Positions 1 through 8,971 are shown, numbered from the stretch's first letter. The stretch: 42,243 nt of DNA from Bacteroidales bacterium UBA2295 (GCA_002345825.1 DDWD01000033.1:1-42243), one strand, 5' to 3'. Numbers and translations: made by a program. Notes: a model not told the origin generated them from the sequence alone.

Positions 1-306
1 TATGGCATTCTCCTCGAGCACCTCGGAAAATACTGCCACCGATCGGTGATTGCGAATGGTAGTGAGCTGAGAAAGGGTATCTGGAAATGTTTTGCCCTCA
101 ACCAGTTTGATTTTTAGATCGGAATCAACTGCCGAATACATACTTTTTAGCAGCGAATCGAACCCATTGAACACCGAAAGAATAACCACCAACGCCATTA
201 CACCTACCGCCATACCCACCACCGAAATCAATGAAATGATATTGATTATATTATGCGTCTTTTTTGCAAAAAGATATCGGCGGGCGATGTAAAAGGGAAA
301 GTTCAT
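1..306 (-). CDS. LolC/LolE-like lipoprotein-releasing ABC transporter permease (partial, N-terminus)
   Basis: Reading the minus strand from the ATG at 306 gives an open frame to the window edge, beginning MNFPFYIARRYLFAKKTHN and continuing into a hydrophobic segment (NIISLISVVGMAVGVMALVV) followed by ILSVFNGFDSLLKSMY. This N-terminus is characteristic of the LolC/LolE/FtsX-type inner-membrane permeases that release lipoproteins from the inner membrane for transfer to the outer membrane. About 102 residues are present; the periplasmic domain has just begun and the C-terminal three-helix FtsX domain lies outside the window. It starts 11 bp after the methyltransferase stop and is probably in the same operon as rbfA. 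Family assignment is confident; exact substrate is inferred. Confidence 0.85.
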   Translation of the reverse strand, partial: MNFPFYIARRYLFAKKTHNIINIISLISVVGMAVGVMALVVILSVFNGFDSLLKSMYSAVDSDLKIKLVEGKTFPDTLSQLTTIRNHRSVAVFSEVLEENAI

Positions 307-317
307 TGGCTTTTAGG

Positions 318-1091
318 TTAGTATGGTTTTACGCAAAGGTATATCGCCTCATTCTGAGGAAGGGCGTATCGATTGACCAAGTTGCTAGGTATGCTATTTA
401 CGTAGTGATCCTCGGTGACAATAAACCCAGCTTTTCGAAGCCTTTCGGAGTAATCCTTTCCGTATAATCTCCTATGATCGCGCTGTCCGTAATGAAGTTC
501 ACGAAGCGCTGGTGTGTTGATGGTTTTATCCTCAAGGGTTACGTCTAGATTGGAATCCAATGGAACCTGAAAAATTCCAAATCCACCGGGTTTCATCACC
601 CTAAACATCTCGCGCATAGCTAAAACATCATCAGCAACATGCTCAAGCACGTGGTTGCACAGGATCACATCAAACTCGTTATCGGCCATGGGGATGTTTT
701 GCACATCGAGCTTAACCTTAGCCCAGGGGGAGTTTAGGTCGGCCGTAACGTAATCGAGATTGGGTAACTTGGCAAACCGCTTAATAAAACAATACTCGGG
801 AGCAATGTGCAGCACCTTGTTAGTTGCGGTAAAAAAGTTGGTTCGTTCCTTCAGGTATAACCATATTAGTCTGTGCCTCTCCAGCGACATGGAATCTGGA
901 GCAAGCGCATTGCTTCGCATCTGTATTCGGCCATAGGGCAATAATTTGCGATAGGTTTTCCCGGTGATAGGATCCTCAAACCGATTGCCACGATAAAATA
1001 TCCCTACAATTTTAAGCACAAAACCAGCAACCCGTTGCAATTGATGGCGTGGTACAAACCGGCTCGAAATGGATATTATGAATTTCAGCAT
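318..1091 (-). CDS. Class I SAM-dependent methyltransferase (Methyltransf_11 type)
   Basis: A 257-residue protein with a Rossmann-type methyltransferase core. It has a VLHIAPE stretch at the motif I position, an acidic TADLNS at the end of strand 2, DVILCNHVLEHV at motif IV and the post-motif LREMFRVMKPGGFGIFQVPL. The N-terminal 80 residues are a basic region with RFEDPITGKTYRKLLPYGR. Motif I is atypical because the usual GxGxG glycines are replaced by HIAPE, a pattern found in a subgroup of these enzymes. The acceptor cannot be told from sequence. The start lies 2 bp after the rbfA stop, so the two are almost certainly co-transcribed. Confidence 0.8.
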   Translation of the reverse strand: MLKFIISISSRFVPRHQLQRVAGFVLKIVGIFYRGNRFEDPITGKTYRKLLPYGRIQMRSNALAPDSMSLERHRLIWLYLKERTNFFTATNKVLHIAPEYCFIKRFAKLPNLDYVTADLNSPWAKVKLDVQNIPMADNEFDVILCNHVLEHVADDVLAMREMFRVMKPGGFGIFQVPLDSNLDVTLEDKTINTPALRELHYGQRDHRRLYGKDYSERLRKAGFIVTEDHYVNSIPSNLVNRYALPQNEAIYLCVKPY

Positions 1092-1093
1092 AA

Positions 1094-1429
1094 TTAGTCT
1101 TTAAGCAAGCGATCGATGTTCTCGATATAATCCAAAGAGTCGTCAATATAAAAAACCAGCTCGGGCACAACCCTCATCTGATTTCGAATACGCTGCCCCA
1201 GATCGTACCTAATGGCTTTTGTCTGCTGCTTAACCAGCTCAAGGGTTTCCTCCTTTTTTTCGGTGGGAAAAATGCTGAGATACACTTTTGCCACACCCAA
1301 ATCGGGACTTACCCTTACTGCCGTTACCGTTATCATCTTACCCATAAAGGATTTAGCCTGACGCTGAAATATTTCGCCTAGGTCCTTTTGTATTTGTCGC
1401 GATACTTTACTCAATCTTGTTCCATCCAT
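1094..1429 (-). CDS. rbfA: Ribosome-binding factor A
   Basis: A 111-residue protein matching RbfA, a KH-like-fold factor that binds the 30S subunit and helps 16S rRNA 5'-end maturation and cold adaptation. Visible hallmarks are the N-terminal RLSKVSRQIQKDLGEIFQRQ helix, the central ITVTAVRVSPDLGVAKVYLS strand pair and the C-terminal RNQMRVVPELVFYIDDSLDY. The frame is open upstream to a TTG at 1444, but the ATG at 1429 is preferred because GGAGG lies 8-9 bases upstream and the protein then has the usual length. It is directly followed by the methyltransferase gene. Confidence 0.95.
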   Translation of the reverse strand: MDGTRLSKVSRQIQKDLGEIFQRQAKSFMGKMITVTAVRVSPDLGVAKVYLSIFPTEKKEETLELVKQQTKAIRYDLGQRIRNQMRVVPELVFYIDDSLDYIENIDRLLKD

Positions 1430-1544
1430 CTCATTATCCTCCAAAGTTTAAAATGTATGCAAATATAAGGAATTGTTACAAATGTATTTGAGCGAACAGA
1501 AACTGTTCGATTGGGAATGTTTGCTAAAAAGTTGATTGTTTGAG

Positions 1545-2213
1545 TTACTCTGCGTCTATTGCCCTGTTGATAAAAGCAATTAACGGTTGCATCTGTCGAT
1601 AGATAGGTACGGCGTAATCTAAAAAATTGTTCGACATAACACGCTCATCGCTGAGGGCGTGCATTGGGGTGATACTTTTCAACTTAAGGTATTCGCTCAC
1701 TGGCGATTCGGCTGAGAAACCCGTTGGGATCCTTTTCAGCTTATCGTCGCCTAGGGTTGGGAATGTTTTAGCAAATGAGGGATTCTCAACAATAGCCAAA
1801 AAATCGTGGGAATAGTAATCAATGTCTTCCCTTACGTTTCGGAGCACGCTAGTTGGGGCGTGGTAAATCCCTCCTGAAATGAAAGATGCATTGGGCTCGA
1901 GATGAAAGTAGTAGCCAGCATGAACCCCTTTTCGCCCTCCCTTTGAGATGTATGCACCCATATTGGTTTTGTATGGGCTCTTATCGTGCGAAAACCGAAC
2001 ATCTCTAAATATTCTGAAAACACAATCCTTGGCCTCTACAGATACTAGAGTGTTGTCAAACGACGAAAGGCTTGCAATGAGGTGCTCAACAATAAGCAAA
2101 AAGTTATCCCTAACCTTCTGGTAGCGATCACGATTTTCGTTGAACCATTCGCGATTATTATTGCTCTTTAAATCATCGAGGAACGAGAGTATGTCAGCAT
2201 AAAATAGATCCAT
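1545..2213 (-). CDS. DUF2461 (TIGR02453 family) protein
   Basis: A 222-residue cytosolic protein. The start FYADILSFLDDLKSNNNREWFNENRDRY is typical of the DUF2461/TIGR02453 family, as are the central RIFRDVRFSHDKSPYKTN, the AYISKGGRKGVHAGYYFHLEP block and the GGIYHAPTSVLRNVREDI block. The family is widespread in Bacteroidota and fungi and has no established biochemical function, so none is proposed. The gene lies 12 bp after glmS in the same direction, suggesting co-transcription; a 115-bp gap separates it from rbfA. Confidence 0.9.
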   Translation of the reverse strand: MDLFYADILSFLDDLKSNNNREWFNENRDRYQKVRDNFLLIVEHLIASLSSFDNTLVSVEAKDCVFRIFRDVRFSHDKSPYKTNMGAYISKGGRKGVHAGYYFHLEPNASFISGGIYHAPTSVLRNVREDIDYYSHDFLAIVENPSFAKTFPTLGDDKLKRIPTGFSAESPVSEYLKLKSITPMHALSDERVMSNNFLDYAVPIYRQMQPLIAFINRAIDAE

Positions 2214-2225
2214 GGCCTAGTTGGC

Positions 2226-4061
2226 TTACTCCACGGTAACAGATTTGGCTAAGTTCCTTGGTTGATCCACATCGCATCCACGCAAGAGCGCAATATGGTA
2301 TGCTAAAAGCTGCAAGGGGATTACGGCCAAAAGCGACTCAACAATTTCACTGGCTTTGGGAATTTCAATTACGTAATCGGACATCGATTTTATAACGGTA
2401 TCGCCTTCAGTTACAATGGAAATAACAACACCTTTGCGCGCCTTAACCTCCTGCACATTGCTCACAACCTTCTCGTAACTACTATCTTGGGGTGCAATAA
2501 CCACAACGGGCATCTTCTCGTCAATTAGGGCAATGGGGCCGTGTTTCATCTCGGCAGCTGGGTATCCCTCAGCATGAATGTATGAAATCTCCTTAAGTTT
2601 AAGCGCACCCTCAAGTGCAACAGGGAAGAAGTATCCACGGCCAAGGTATAAAAAGTTAGTCGAATCCTTAAATATGTCCGCTATTTCCCTAATCTTTTCA
2701 TTCGATCCCAAAATCTTCTCAATCTTTGTGGGAACCGCCATCATCTCGCTTATTAACTTTTCGTACTGTGGCTGAGTTATAATATCGCGCTTGCGACCCA
2801 AAAGCATAGCCATTAGGGTAAGTACAGTTACTTGCGCTGTAAACGCTTTGGTTGATGCTACACCAATCTCGGGACCAGCATGTGTGTAAACACCGGCATC
2901 GGTTTCGCGAGGAATGCTAGATCCAACTACGTTGCAAATTCCTAGGACAATAGCACCGGCTTCGCGAGCCATTCGAATGGCAGCCAGGGTGTCGGCTGTC
3001 TCACCACTTTGGCTAATGGCGATTACAATATCGTCCTTGTTAATAATGGGATTACGATATCGAAACTCCGATGCGTACTCCACCTCAACAGGAATACGCG
3101 CAAACTCCTCAAGTAGATATTCGCCTACCAAGGCAGCATGCCATGATGTACCACAACCAATCAGCACAATCCTTTTGGCCTTCACTAGCCTAGGTAGCAC
3201 CTGATATAAGCCACCCAAGTGTATGTTCTTGTGATCAGCGGATATTCTTCCACGGAATGTATCGGTAATACTTCGAGGCTGCTCAAAAATCTCTTTCAGC
3301 ATGAAGTGATCGAATCCATTCTTTTCAATCTCTTCAAGATCTAAGTCAAGAGTTTGAATCCGAGGTTCGAGCGCCTCGTTCATTATGGTTTTTAACGATA
3401 GCTCGTTCTTACGAATAATAGCAACATCGTTATCGTTTAAAAATATAACGCTATTGGTGTACTCAATTATGGGTGTGGCATCGGAGGCTACAAAATATTC
3501 ATTATCGCCCACGCCAATTACCAACGGACTGCCTTTTCGAGCGGCAATTAGAGTGCCGGGCTCGTCGCGGCAAATAACAACAATGCCGTATGCCCCAACT
3601 ACTTTGGTAAGAGCTAGCCTAACGGCAATCTCGGCACTAATATTTCCTTTTAGAAAGATATACTCAATAAGATTTACAAGGATCTCGGTATCTGTTTCGG
3701 AGTTAAATTTATAGCCTCTTCGTTCCAACTTTTCCCGTAGGTGTCCGTAATTCTCAATTATTCCATTGTGTATTATCACAAAGTGGCCATTCATTGAGGT
3801 GTGTGGATGTGCATTGGCATCGTTAGGTTCGCCATGTGTAGCCCAGCGGGTATGCCCAATACCAATGGTGCCATTGGTAGGGTTTGATCCTATATAATTC
3901 TCAAGGTCTGCAACTTTTCCTTTCTGCTTATATACCTTAATGTCGCCGTCAACAAGGCAAATTCCAGCAGAGTCGTATCCTCTGTACTCGAGTCGTTTTA
4001 AGCCATTAATTATAACATTGTATGCCTGACGACTACCATTATATGCAACTATTCCACACAT
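2226..4061 (-). CDS. glmS: Glutamine--fructose-6-phosphate aminotransferase (isomerizing)
   Basis: Full-length 611-residue GlmS, which makes glucosamine-6-phosphate from fructose-6-phosphate and glutamine, the entry step to UDP-GlcNAc for peptidoglycan and LPS. The protein begins MCGIVAY, so Cys2 is the N-terminal nucleophile once Met is removed. The class II glutamine amidotransferase domain spans about residues 1-215 (GYDSAG, GHTRWATHG). Two SIS sugar-binding domains follow (GCGTSWHAALVGEYLLEE; SQSGETADTLAA; later EGALKLKEISYIHAEGYPAAEMKHGP), and the C-terminus ends DQPRNLAKSVTVE as expected. It lies between DUF4270 (6 bp away) and DUF2461 genes. No glmS ribozyme-like leader is possible in that gap. 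Confidence 0.98.
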   Translation of the reverse strand: MCGIVAYNGSRQAYNVIINGLKRLEYRGYDSAGICLVDGDIKVYKQKGKVADLENYIGSNPTNGTIGIGHTRWATHGEPNDANAHPHTSMNGHFVIIHNGIIENYGHLREKLERRGYKFNSETDTEILVNLIEYIFLKGNISAEIAVRLALTKVVGAYGIVVICRDEPGTLIAARKGSPLVIGVGDNEYFVASDATPIIEYTNSVIFLNDNDVAIIRKNELSLKTIMNEALEPRIQTLDLDLEEIEKNGFDHFMLKEIFEQPRSITDTFRGRISADHKNIHLGGLYQVLPRLVKAKRIVLIGCGTSWHAALVGEYLLEEFARIPVEVEYASEFRYRNPIINKDDIVIAISQSGETADTLAAIRMAREAGAIVLGICNVVGSSIPRETDAGVYTHAGPEIGVASTKAFTAQVTVLTLMAMLLGRKRDIITQPQYEKLISEMMAVPTKIEKILGSNEKIREIADIFKDSTNFLYLGRGYFFPVALEGALKLKEISYIHAEGYPAAEMKHGPIALIDEKMPVVVIAPQDSSYEKVVSNVQEVKARKGVVISIVTEGDTVIKSMSDYVIEIPKASEIVESLLAVIPLQLLAYHIALLRGCDVDQPRNLAKSVTVE

Positions 4062-4067
4062 TGGCTT

Positions 4068-5402
4068 TTAGAATTTTGTGTAAGTAATAATTAGCTTCAT
4101 CTTGCTGCTATGAATTCCCGACCTCAACACGGCACCATCGGCTCTAATTGAAGCATTCCGAGGCTCTACATAAATAATGTTTTCTGTTTCGGCATCTTTC
4201 AATAGCGCTTGCAGATGATAGGTTATATTAAAAGTATAGTATTTCTTGCTTTTGCTGTAAATTCCCCCGAAAGTCTCCTCGTTTATTCTTTTGTCCAAAA
4301 GATCTACTTTTCGATCGTCCTCAATGGTATAAAGTGTTAGCTGTTTTAGTAGCGAATCTGCAGGCATTCCGTCGTGATCTTCCAGTTCTATCTGTAATTC
4401 GGCTCTATTAATGGCCAAAGGCATCTCACTAGCCCAGTTTGAAAGATCATCTAAAACGATCATTCCTCTTGATGCTCCAAGTCCCTTAATGTAGAACACT
4501 GAGTCCTGTTCGGACTCTGGGCTGTTGAAAGTAACACCCAATTGGGGATCAGCAACAGAAGGATCGTGCTTATAGTGGTTAAACCGAGCACTGGCATTGG
4601 TGCTAAAAAGCAACGAGAAGGTTAGACTAGTTGTTGCATCCTCATCCTGGTCGTCGTTACTGTAGTAAATATTAAGCGTTGAGGAGGTACTGGTATAATC
4701 GAAATAATACATCCCCTTGGCATAAGTTGCAAAGGTGTTCTTGGGTGCCACGTATATTCCTGGGAGATGTTTTAAGAAATCCTCCTGGGTAGCCATTATT
4801 GTTGTATCGGCCTGGGCCGCTTCAATAAGTCTAGTGTTAATCCACTGGGGATCAATTGGAATTTTTAGCACCTTGTCTTCACCGGTATAGGGAAGTAGTG
4901 TGGCCCCAATTTCTGTTGTTCCCACAAGGTGGTCAACACTGTTTAAGCCATTGTAAGCAATTCCTGTAGCAATAGAGTCAACAAGTTCATATACCCCAAA
5001 ATAGATGGGCTCATCACCCAGCTGATCGCTTAGCTGAAGGTATAGGTAAGCCGAATCAATAGTAGGGTTGGTTCCCCACGAGAAGTTTGCACTGGGGAGT
5101 AGGACTTGGGTTAAAAACGATGCACGACTTTTACCGAATATTGGATCAAAAGTTTCGCCCACCACGGCCGTTCCAAAACCAGCGGTGTTTATTGAATCGT
5201 AATTGGTGGTGTATGCCGACAGCTGGAAAGAGGTATCGGTTTTTACGCGAAACACATCATCGCTAGGAAGCAAATCGCCTCCCAAGTAATCGGGGGGCGA
5301 AACACACTGCCAAAAAATTACACTAAAAGAGATTAGTAAAACGGAAAACTTAACACCCTTAAAAATTAGAGAGAGAAAAGCGGAAGGGTTACTTTTTGTC
5401 AT
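4068..5402 (-). CDS. DUF4270 family probable lipoprotein
   Basis: A 444-residue exported protein. After a basic start (MTKSNPSAFLSLIFKGVKFS) there is a hydrophobic stretch ending FWQC, then VSPPDYLGGDLLPSDD; the cysteine is a plausible lipidation site although the box is not canonical. The remainder is beta-rich with DSAYLYLQLSD and YYFDYTSTSSTLNIYYSNDD. Size, N-terminus and position beside a GlgA-like gene and glmS fit the DUF4270 family of Bacteroidota, which has no assigned function. Its start overlaps the end of the upstream GlgA-like gene by 14 bp, indicating translational coupling. Confidence 0.8.
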   Translation of the reverse strand: MTKSNPSAFLSLIFKGVKFSVLLISFSVIFWQCVSPPDYLGGDLLPSDDVFRVKTDTSFQLSAYTTNYDSINTAGFGTAVVGETFDPIFGKSRASFLTQVLLPSANFSWGTNPTIDSAYLYLQLSDQLGDEPIYFGVYELVDSIATGIAYNGLNSVDHLVGTTEIGATLLPYTGEDKVLKIPIDPQWINTRLIEAAQADTTIMATQEDFLKHLPGIYVAPKNTFATYAKGMYYFDYTSTSSTLNIYYSNDDQDEDATTSLTFSLLFSTNASARFNHYKHDPSVADPQLGVTFNSPESEQDSVFYIKGLGASRGMIVLDDLSNWASEMPLAINRAELQIELEDHDGMPADSLLKQLTLYTIEDDRKVDLLDKRINEETFGGIYSKSKKYYTFNITYHLQALLKDAETENIIYVEPRNASIRADGAVLRSGIHSSKMKLIITYTKF

Positions 5403-6216
5403 TGCCTGTACTGTTTAAAACCTTATCGTAAAACAAATTGATCTGCTCAACATAATCATCCATTCCATGGTAATCGAGAACAGGTTTTTTTTCTGCCTTA
5501 ATGTGCTCGTCCAGCGCTGGATCAACCTTAGGACTACCAAATATTATGCCATCAGAATACTTCAGCGCAAACTTAGTTAAGTTTATGTAATCGGGAGTGT
5601 TAAGAAGTTCTAAATCTTTTTTGGTAATATTCTCGAGCTGCAATTTGCTTTTGATTTTAGAGTCCAGATCTGGGGTGAATGGGTCATCGTACACCGAGTA
5701 CACCACTTTAGATTTGGCAAAAATAGGATCCTCTCGATAGGTCTGCTTAACTAAAATGGGAATCATTGACGAGAACCAACCGTGGCAATGCACAATATCA
5801 GGAGCCCAACGCAACTTTTTCACGGTTTCCATTACACCTCGAGCAAAAAATATGGCCCGCTCATCATTGTCGGGGTAGTATTGGCCCTTTTCGTCTGTAA
5901 GGATAGTTTTACGCTGAAAATAATCCTCATTATCGATGAAGTAAACCTGCATTCTTGCGCTTTGTATTGATGCAACCTTGATGATAAGCGGATGATCCGC
6001 ATCGTTTATCACAAGGTTCATACCCGAAAGCCGAATAACTTCATGTAGCTGATTCCTGCGCTCATTTATGCAACCCCAACGGGGCATAAATGTACGAATC
6101 TCTCTACCCTTCTCCTGAATACCCTGTGGTAAGTTTCGTCCAATGATCGACATATCATTCTCTTCGAGATAAGGGGTTATCTCCTGAGAGACGAACAGTA
6201 CTTTTACACTTTTCAT
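5389..6216 (-). CDS. GlgA-like protein: glycogen/starch synthase N-terminal domain only
   Basis: A 275-residue protein resembling only the N-terminal GT5 domain of glycogen synthase. Recognisable parts are KVLFVSQEITPYL at the start, GIQEKGREIRTFMPRWGCIN, FIDNEDYFQR, and DERAIFFARGVMETVKKLRW with APDIVHCHGWFSSMIPIL. Normal GlgA is about 480 residues; the C-terminal nucleotide-binding half is absent. The KTGGL loop that follows the first strand in active enzymes is replaced by EENDMS. Catalysis as a glycogen synthase is therefore doubtful; a regulatory or altered role is inference. ATG at 6216 is preferred over an upstream TTG at 6240. It heads the minus-strand run and overlaps DUF4270 by 14 bp. 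Confidence 0.8.
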   Translation of the reverse strand: MKSVKVLFVSQEITPYLEENDMSIIGRNLPQGIQEKGREIRTFMPRWGCINERRNQLHEVIRLSGMNLVINDADHPLIIKVASIQSARMQVYFIDNEDYFQRKTILTDEKGQYYPDNDERAIFFARGVMETVKKLRWAPDIVHCHGWFSSMIPILVKQTYREDPIFAKSKVVYSVYDDPFTPDLDSKIKSKLQLENITKKDLELLNTPDYINLTKFALKYSDGIIFGSPKVDPALDEHIKAEKKPVLDYHGMDDYVEQINLFYDKVLNSTGNDKK

Positions 6217-6302
6217 TTCATTCAATTTTCTTAACCACAATATGTTAAAAGGGAAAAACGCAGGGCAAATTGAACCGAAAAATCCCCGTTTTTTTCTCTG
6301 TA

Positions 6303-6310
6303 CAAAAGTA
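6303..6310 (-). promoter_or_regulatory. Possible -7 element for the GlgA-like/DUF4270/glmS run
   Basis: On the minus strand the bases read TACTTTTG, matching the Bacteroidota -7 consensus TAnnTTTG, 87 bases before the ATG at 6216. A TTG further upstream is only 14 bases away, which is short of the usual 19-21, so only the -7 box is convincing. Confidence 0.45.
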
Positions 6311-6569
6311 TAAAAAAAAATTCACAATTTATCGTAACCCTATTTCTATTTGATTTTCAGCCAGTATAGACTATTTATTCATATTGCTGGCAACCAACGT
6401 TCCACCTCATTAGGGGTTAGCCCCCTATTAAAGGTAAACAGGCTGATAACCATAATTACTAATGTCTCACCGAGTTTGTTTGCGGCTGATTAGTTGAAAC
6501 TTACAACCACAGAGCAATAGCATACATATAGCCAAAGGGCGTTGTCTCTCCCATTACATAAAAAAGTTT

Positions 6570-6600
6570 TTTGTTGATAATAGTTTAAGATTTACCTTTG
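6570..6600 (+). promoter_or_regulatory. Bacteroidota primary-sigma promoter of panC
   Basis: TTTG at 6570-6573 and TACCTTTG at 6593-6600 are separated by exactly 19 bases, a perfect match to the TTTG-N19-TAnnTTTG consensus of Bacteroidota housekeeping promoters. Transcription would begin near 6607, giving a leader of about 24 bases before the ATG at 6631. This also argues against the upstream in-frame start at 6598, which lies inside the promoter. Confidence 0.85.
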
Positions 6601-6630
6601 TGCCCTTATAACCGTTTTACATTACTGATA

Positions 6631-7470
6631 ATGAAAACAGTAAAAACCATTGGGGAACTAAAGTTGTATCTTCGTGCGCAACGCGCCAAGGGTCACACTG
6701 TAGGATTTGTTCCTACAATGGGTGCACTACACAAAGGGCATATGGATTTAATGCGAATTGCCCGAGAGCAAAACGATGTGGTGGTGGTTAGCATTTTTGT
6801 TAACCCTACACAATTCAATAACCCCAACGATTTGCGTAATTACCCGCGGACACTCGAGCAGGATTTATCGAAGTGTGAGCATGTAAAAGTCGATATCGTA
6901 TTTACACCCTCTATTGAAGAGGTGTATCCTGAAACCGACACCCGCAAATTCGACTTTGGTATCCTCGATCAGGTTATGGAGGGTAAACATCGACCGGGTC
7001 ATTTCAATGGTGTGGCTCAAGTGGTAAGCAGACTGTTTGATGCTGTTGAACCAGACAGAGCCTACTTTGGTCAAAAAGATTATCAGCAACTAGCCATAAT
7101 ACGCAAGCTTGTTCAAATACTTAGCTTAGATATCGAAATTGTGGCTTGCCCCACTGTTCGGGAGGACGATGGTTTAGCCATGAGTTCAAGAAATATGCTC
7201 CTTACCCCGGAGCAAAGAAACAGCGCCCCCTTAATTTCGGAAACACTGTTTGCTGCTCAAAACAAAAAGAGCCAGATGAACGTTAATCAGATGAAAAGTT
7301 GGGTAATCGACCAAATTAATAGCAACCCTCTGCTAAATGTTGAGTATTTTGAAATTGCCGATGCGCAAACTCTTGAGGCCATCGGCCAGTGGAGCGATGC
7401 CCCCATAGCAGTAGGGTGTATTGCAGTGCAAGTTGGCGAGGTTAGGCTGATTGACAACATCCTTTTTTAG
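6631..7470 (+). CDS. panC: Pantothenate synthetase
   Basis: A 279-residue PanC, which condenses pantoate with beta-alanine using ATP in the coenzyme A pathway. The nucleotidyltransferase HxGH motif is HKGH at residues 34-37 within PTMGALHKGHMDL. Other family blocks are SIFVNPTQFNNPNDLRNYPR, EGKHRPGHFNGVAQVVSRLF, FGQKDYQQLAIIRKLV and the KMSKS-like AMSSRNMLL. The ATG at 6631 is chosen because the frame upstream falls in the promoter. It is followed after 22 bp by panD, which makes its beta-alanine substrate. Confidence 0.97.
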   Translation: MKTVKTIGELKLYLRAQRAKGHTVGFVPTMGALHKGHMDLMRIAREQNDVVVVSIFVNPTQFNNPNDLRNYPRTLEQDLSKCEHVKVDIVFTPSIEEVYPETDTRKFDFGILDQVMEGKHRPGHFNGVAQVVSRLFDAVEPDRAYFGQKDYQQLAIIRKLVQILSLDIEIVACPTVREDDGLAMSSRNMLLTPEQRNSAPLISETLFAAQNKKSQMNVNQMKSWVIDQINSNPLLNVEYFEIADAQTLEAIGQWSDAPIAVGCIAVQVGEVRLIDNILF

Positions 7471-7492
7471 CATGACATTAAGAAAACAAACA

Positions 7493-7843
7493 ATGTATAT
7501 TGAAGTCGTTAAATCGAAAATCCACCAAGCAAAGGTTACAGAGGCCAACCTTTACTACGTTGGCAGCATAACCATTGATGAGGATTTAATGGACGCCGCC
7601 AACCTAATTGAGCACGAAAAGGTACAGGTAGTTAATATTAACAATGGCGAACGGCTCGAGACTTATGTTATTAAGGGCAATCGAGGTTCAGGTGAGATAT
7701 GCCTCAATGGGCCTGCCGCCCGTAAATGCACCGTGGGCGATACGGTTATCATCATGTCGTACGCTATGATTGATTTTGAGGAGGCAAAAAGTTTTAAGCC
7801 AACCATAATTTTCCCCGATATTGAAACCAATAAGCTGGTTTAG
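7493..7843 (+). CDS. panD: Aspartate 1-decarboxylase
   Basis: A 116-residue PanD proenzyme, the pyruvoyl-dependent enzyme that makes beta-alanine from aspartate for PanC. With the start at 7493 (MYIEVVKSKIHQAKVTEANL) the self-cleavage site falls at Gly24-Ser25 in YYVGSITID, exactly where it lies in characterised PanD. The GLYCEROL-fold blocks NGERLETYVIKGNRGSGEIC and LNGPAARKCTVGDTVIIMSY are intact. Longer in-frame starts at 7451 or 7472 would shift the site and overlap panC, so they are rejected. Confidence 0.96.
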   Translation: MYIEVVKSKIHQAKVTEANLYYVGSITIDEDLMDAANLIEHEKVQVVNINNGERLETYVIKGNRGSGEICLNGPAARKCTVGDTVIIMSYAMIDFEEAKSFKPTIIFPDIETNKLV

Positions 7844-7866
7844 CCAAATTTAACCTTCCATTACCC

Positions 7867-8898
7867 GTGAAAAGTTCCGTAAAAAGTACGGTAAATTTAT
7901 TGTTGTTCTCCCTAGCAGCCGTTGCGCTGCTTTTCCTTGCATTTAAGGATCTTAACTTCGATGAACTTGTTGCTGGTTTTAAATCTGCAAACTACTTATG
8001 GGTGGCACTTGCCAGCATCGCTGCAATAGCCGCTCACATTGTAAGAGCCCAACGGTGGCGCCTGCTAATGGAACCTCTTGGATACAAACCCTCACTTGCA
8101 AATACGGTTGGTGCGCTAATGATTGGCTATATGGCTAATCTTGTTTTCCCTCGAATTGGTGAGGTTACCCGTTGCGGTTCGCTCCGAAAAACCGACAAAA
8201 TTCCTTTCGATTCGCTTATTGGTACTGTAATAGTTGAACGAGCATTCGATATGATTGTAATGCTTATGCTAACCCTACTGGTTTTTGTGATTCGTATTGA
8301 GTTTTTCGGCAACTTTATATGGAACAATGCGCTGGTTCCCATCGGACAAAAACTTTACCACTTGATTTTAAACTCCCCATTGATAATTATTGCTGCTCTA
8401 GCTGCTCTTGTTGCCTTGGTTGTTCTAATTCGCAAGAATGTATTTGGGCATAAGTTTCACAGCAAGGTATCCAGCTTTTTTTGGGGTTTGGTTGATGGGG
8501 TAAAATCGGTTTTTACCATGAAACGTCGAGGGGCTTTTTTCGCCTATACCCTACTCCTTTGGCTTTGCTATTGGGTTATGACATGGATACTGGTTTTCTC
8601 CATTGAGGCAACTAGCAATCTTGGTCCAATTGATGGCCTATTCCTGCTTGTGGTGGGTTCGTTTGGTATGGCTGCTCCTGTGCAAGGTGGGTTTGGTGCT
8701 TACCATATAATTACTGCTATGGCATTGGGGATATATGGAATTGCCCGCGAGGATGGAATTATTTACGCCATCATATCGCACGAATCGCAAACTTTACTTT
8801 TCATCCTTTTGGGAATAGCCTTTATGGTTTACTTCTTTTTTAAACTGCGAAGCAGAAAAGATAATTCAATGACCACAAGCCAAACAACAGAGAACTAG
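7867..8898 (+). CDS. Flippase-like integral membrane protein (LPG synthase TM / UPF0104 family)
   Basis: A 343-residue polytopic protein with about eight membrane segments. Family landmarks are HIVRAQRWRLLMEPLGYKPSL, then IGYMANLVFPRIGEVTRCGSL, TVIVERAFDMIVMLMLTLL and the late SFGMAAPVQGGFGAYHIITA block. These define the lysylphosphatidylglycerol synthase transmembrane (flippase-like) family, whose members without a catalytic domain are generally of unknown substrate. Translation starts at GTG; no closer ATG preserves the first helix. It sits 23 bp after panD and is followed by the RfaE2-like gene after a gap with its own -7 box. Confidence 0.85.
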   Translation: MKSSVKSTVNLLLFSLAAVALLFLAFKDLNFDELVAGFKSANYLWVALASIAAIAAHIVRAQRWRLLMEPLGYKPSLANTVGALMIGYMANLVFPRIGEVTRCGSLRKTDKIPFDSLIGTVIVERAFDMIVMLMLTLLVFVIRIEFFGNFIWNNALVPIGQKLYHLILNSPLIIIAALAALVALVVLIRKNVFGHKFHSKVSSFFWGLVDGVKSVFTMKRRGAFFAYTLLLWLCYWVMTWILVFSIEATSNLGPIDGLFLLVVGSFGMAAPVQGGFGAYHIITAMALGIYGIAREDGIIYAIISHESQTLLFILLGIAFMVYFFFKLRSRKDNSMTTSQTTEN

Positions 8899-8971
8899 GT
8901 ACGTAATTTTCACTAGTAAGGTTGTGCGAAACTTCCAATGGCTATTTTTCACCACATCAAATCAATTTGGT

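Larger units (their letters stand above)
6241..6630. other. Divergent intergenic region between GlgA-like gene and panC
   Basis: This 390-bp gap separates two divergent operons. It is AT-rich, with a TACTTTTG box for the minus strand and a full promoter for panC at 6570-6600. No other gene or structured RNA was recognised. Confidence 0.6.

Noticed and set aside
2226..4068. glmS ribozyme in the leader of glmS
   Set aside because: Only 6 bp separate DUF4270 and glmS, and no ribozyme core is seen; such ribozymes are typical of Firmicutes.
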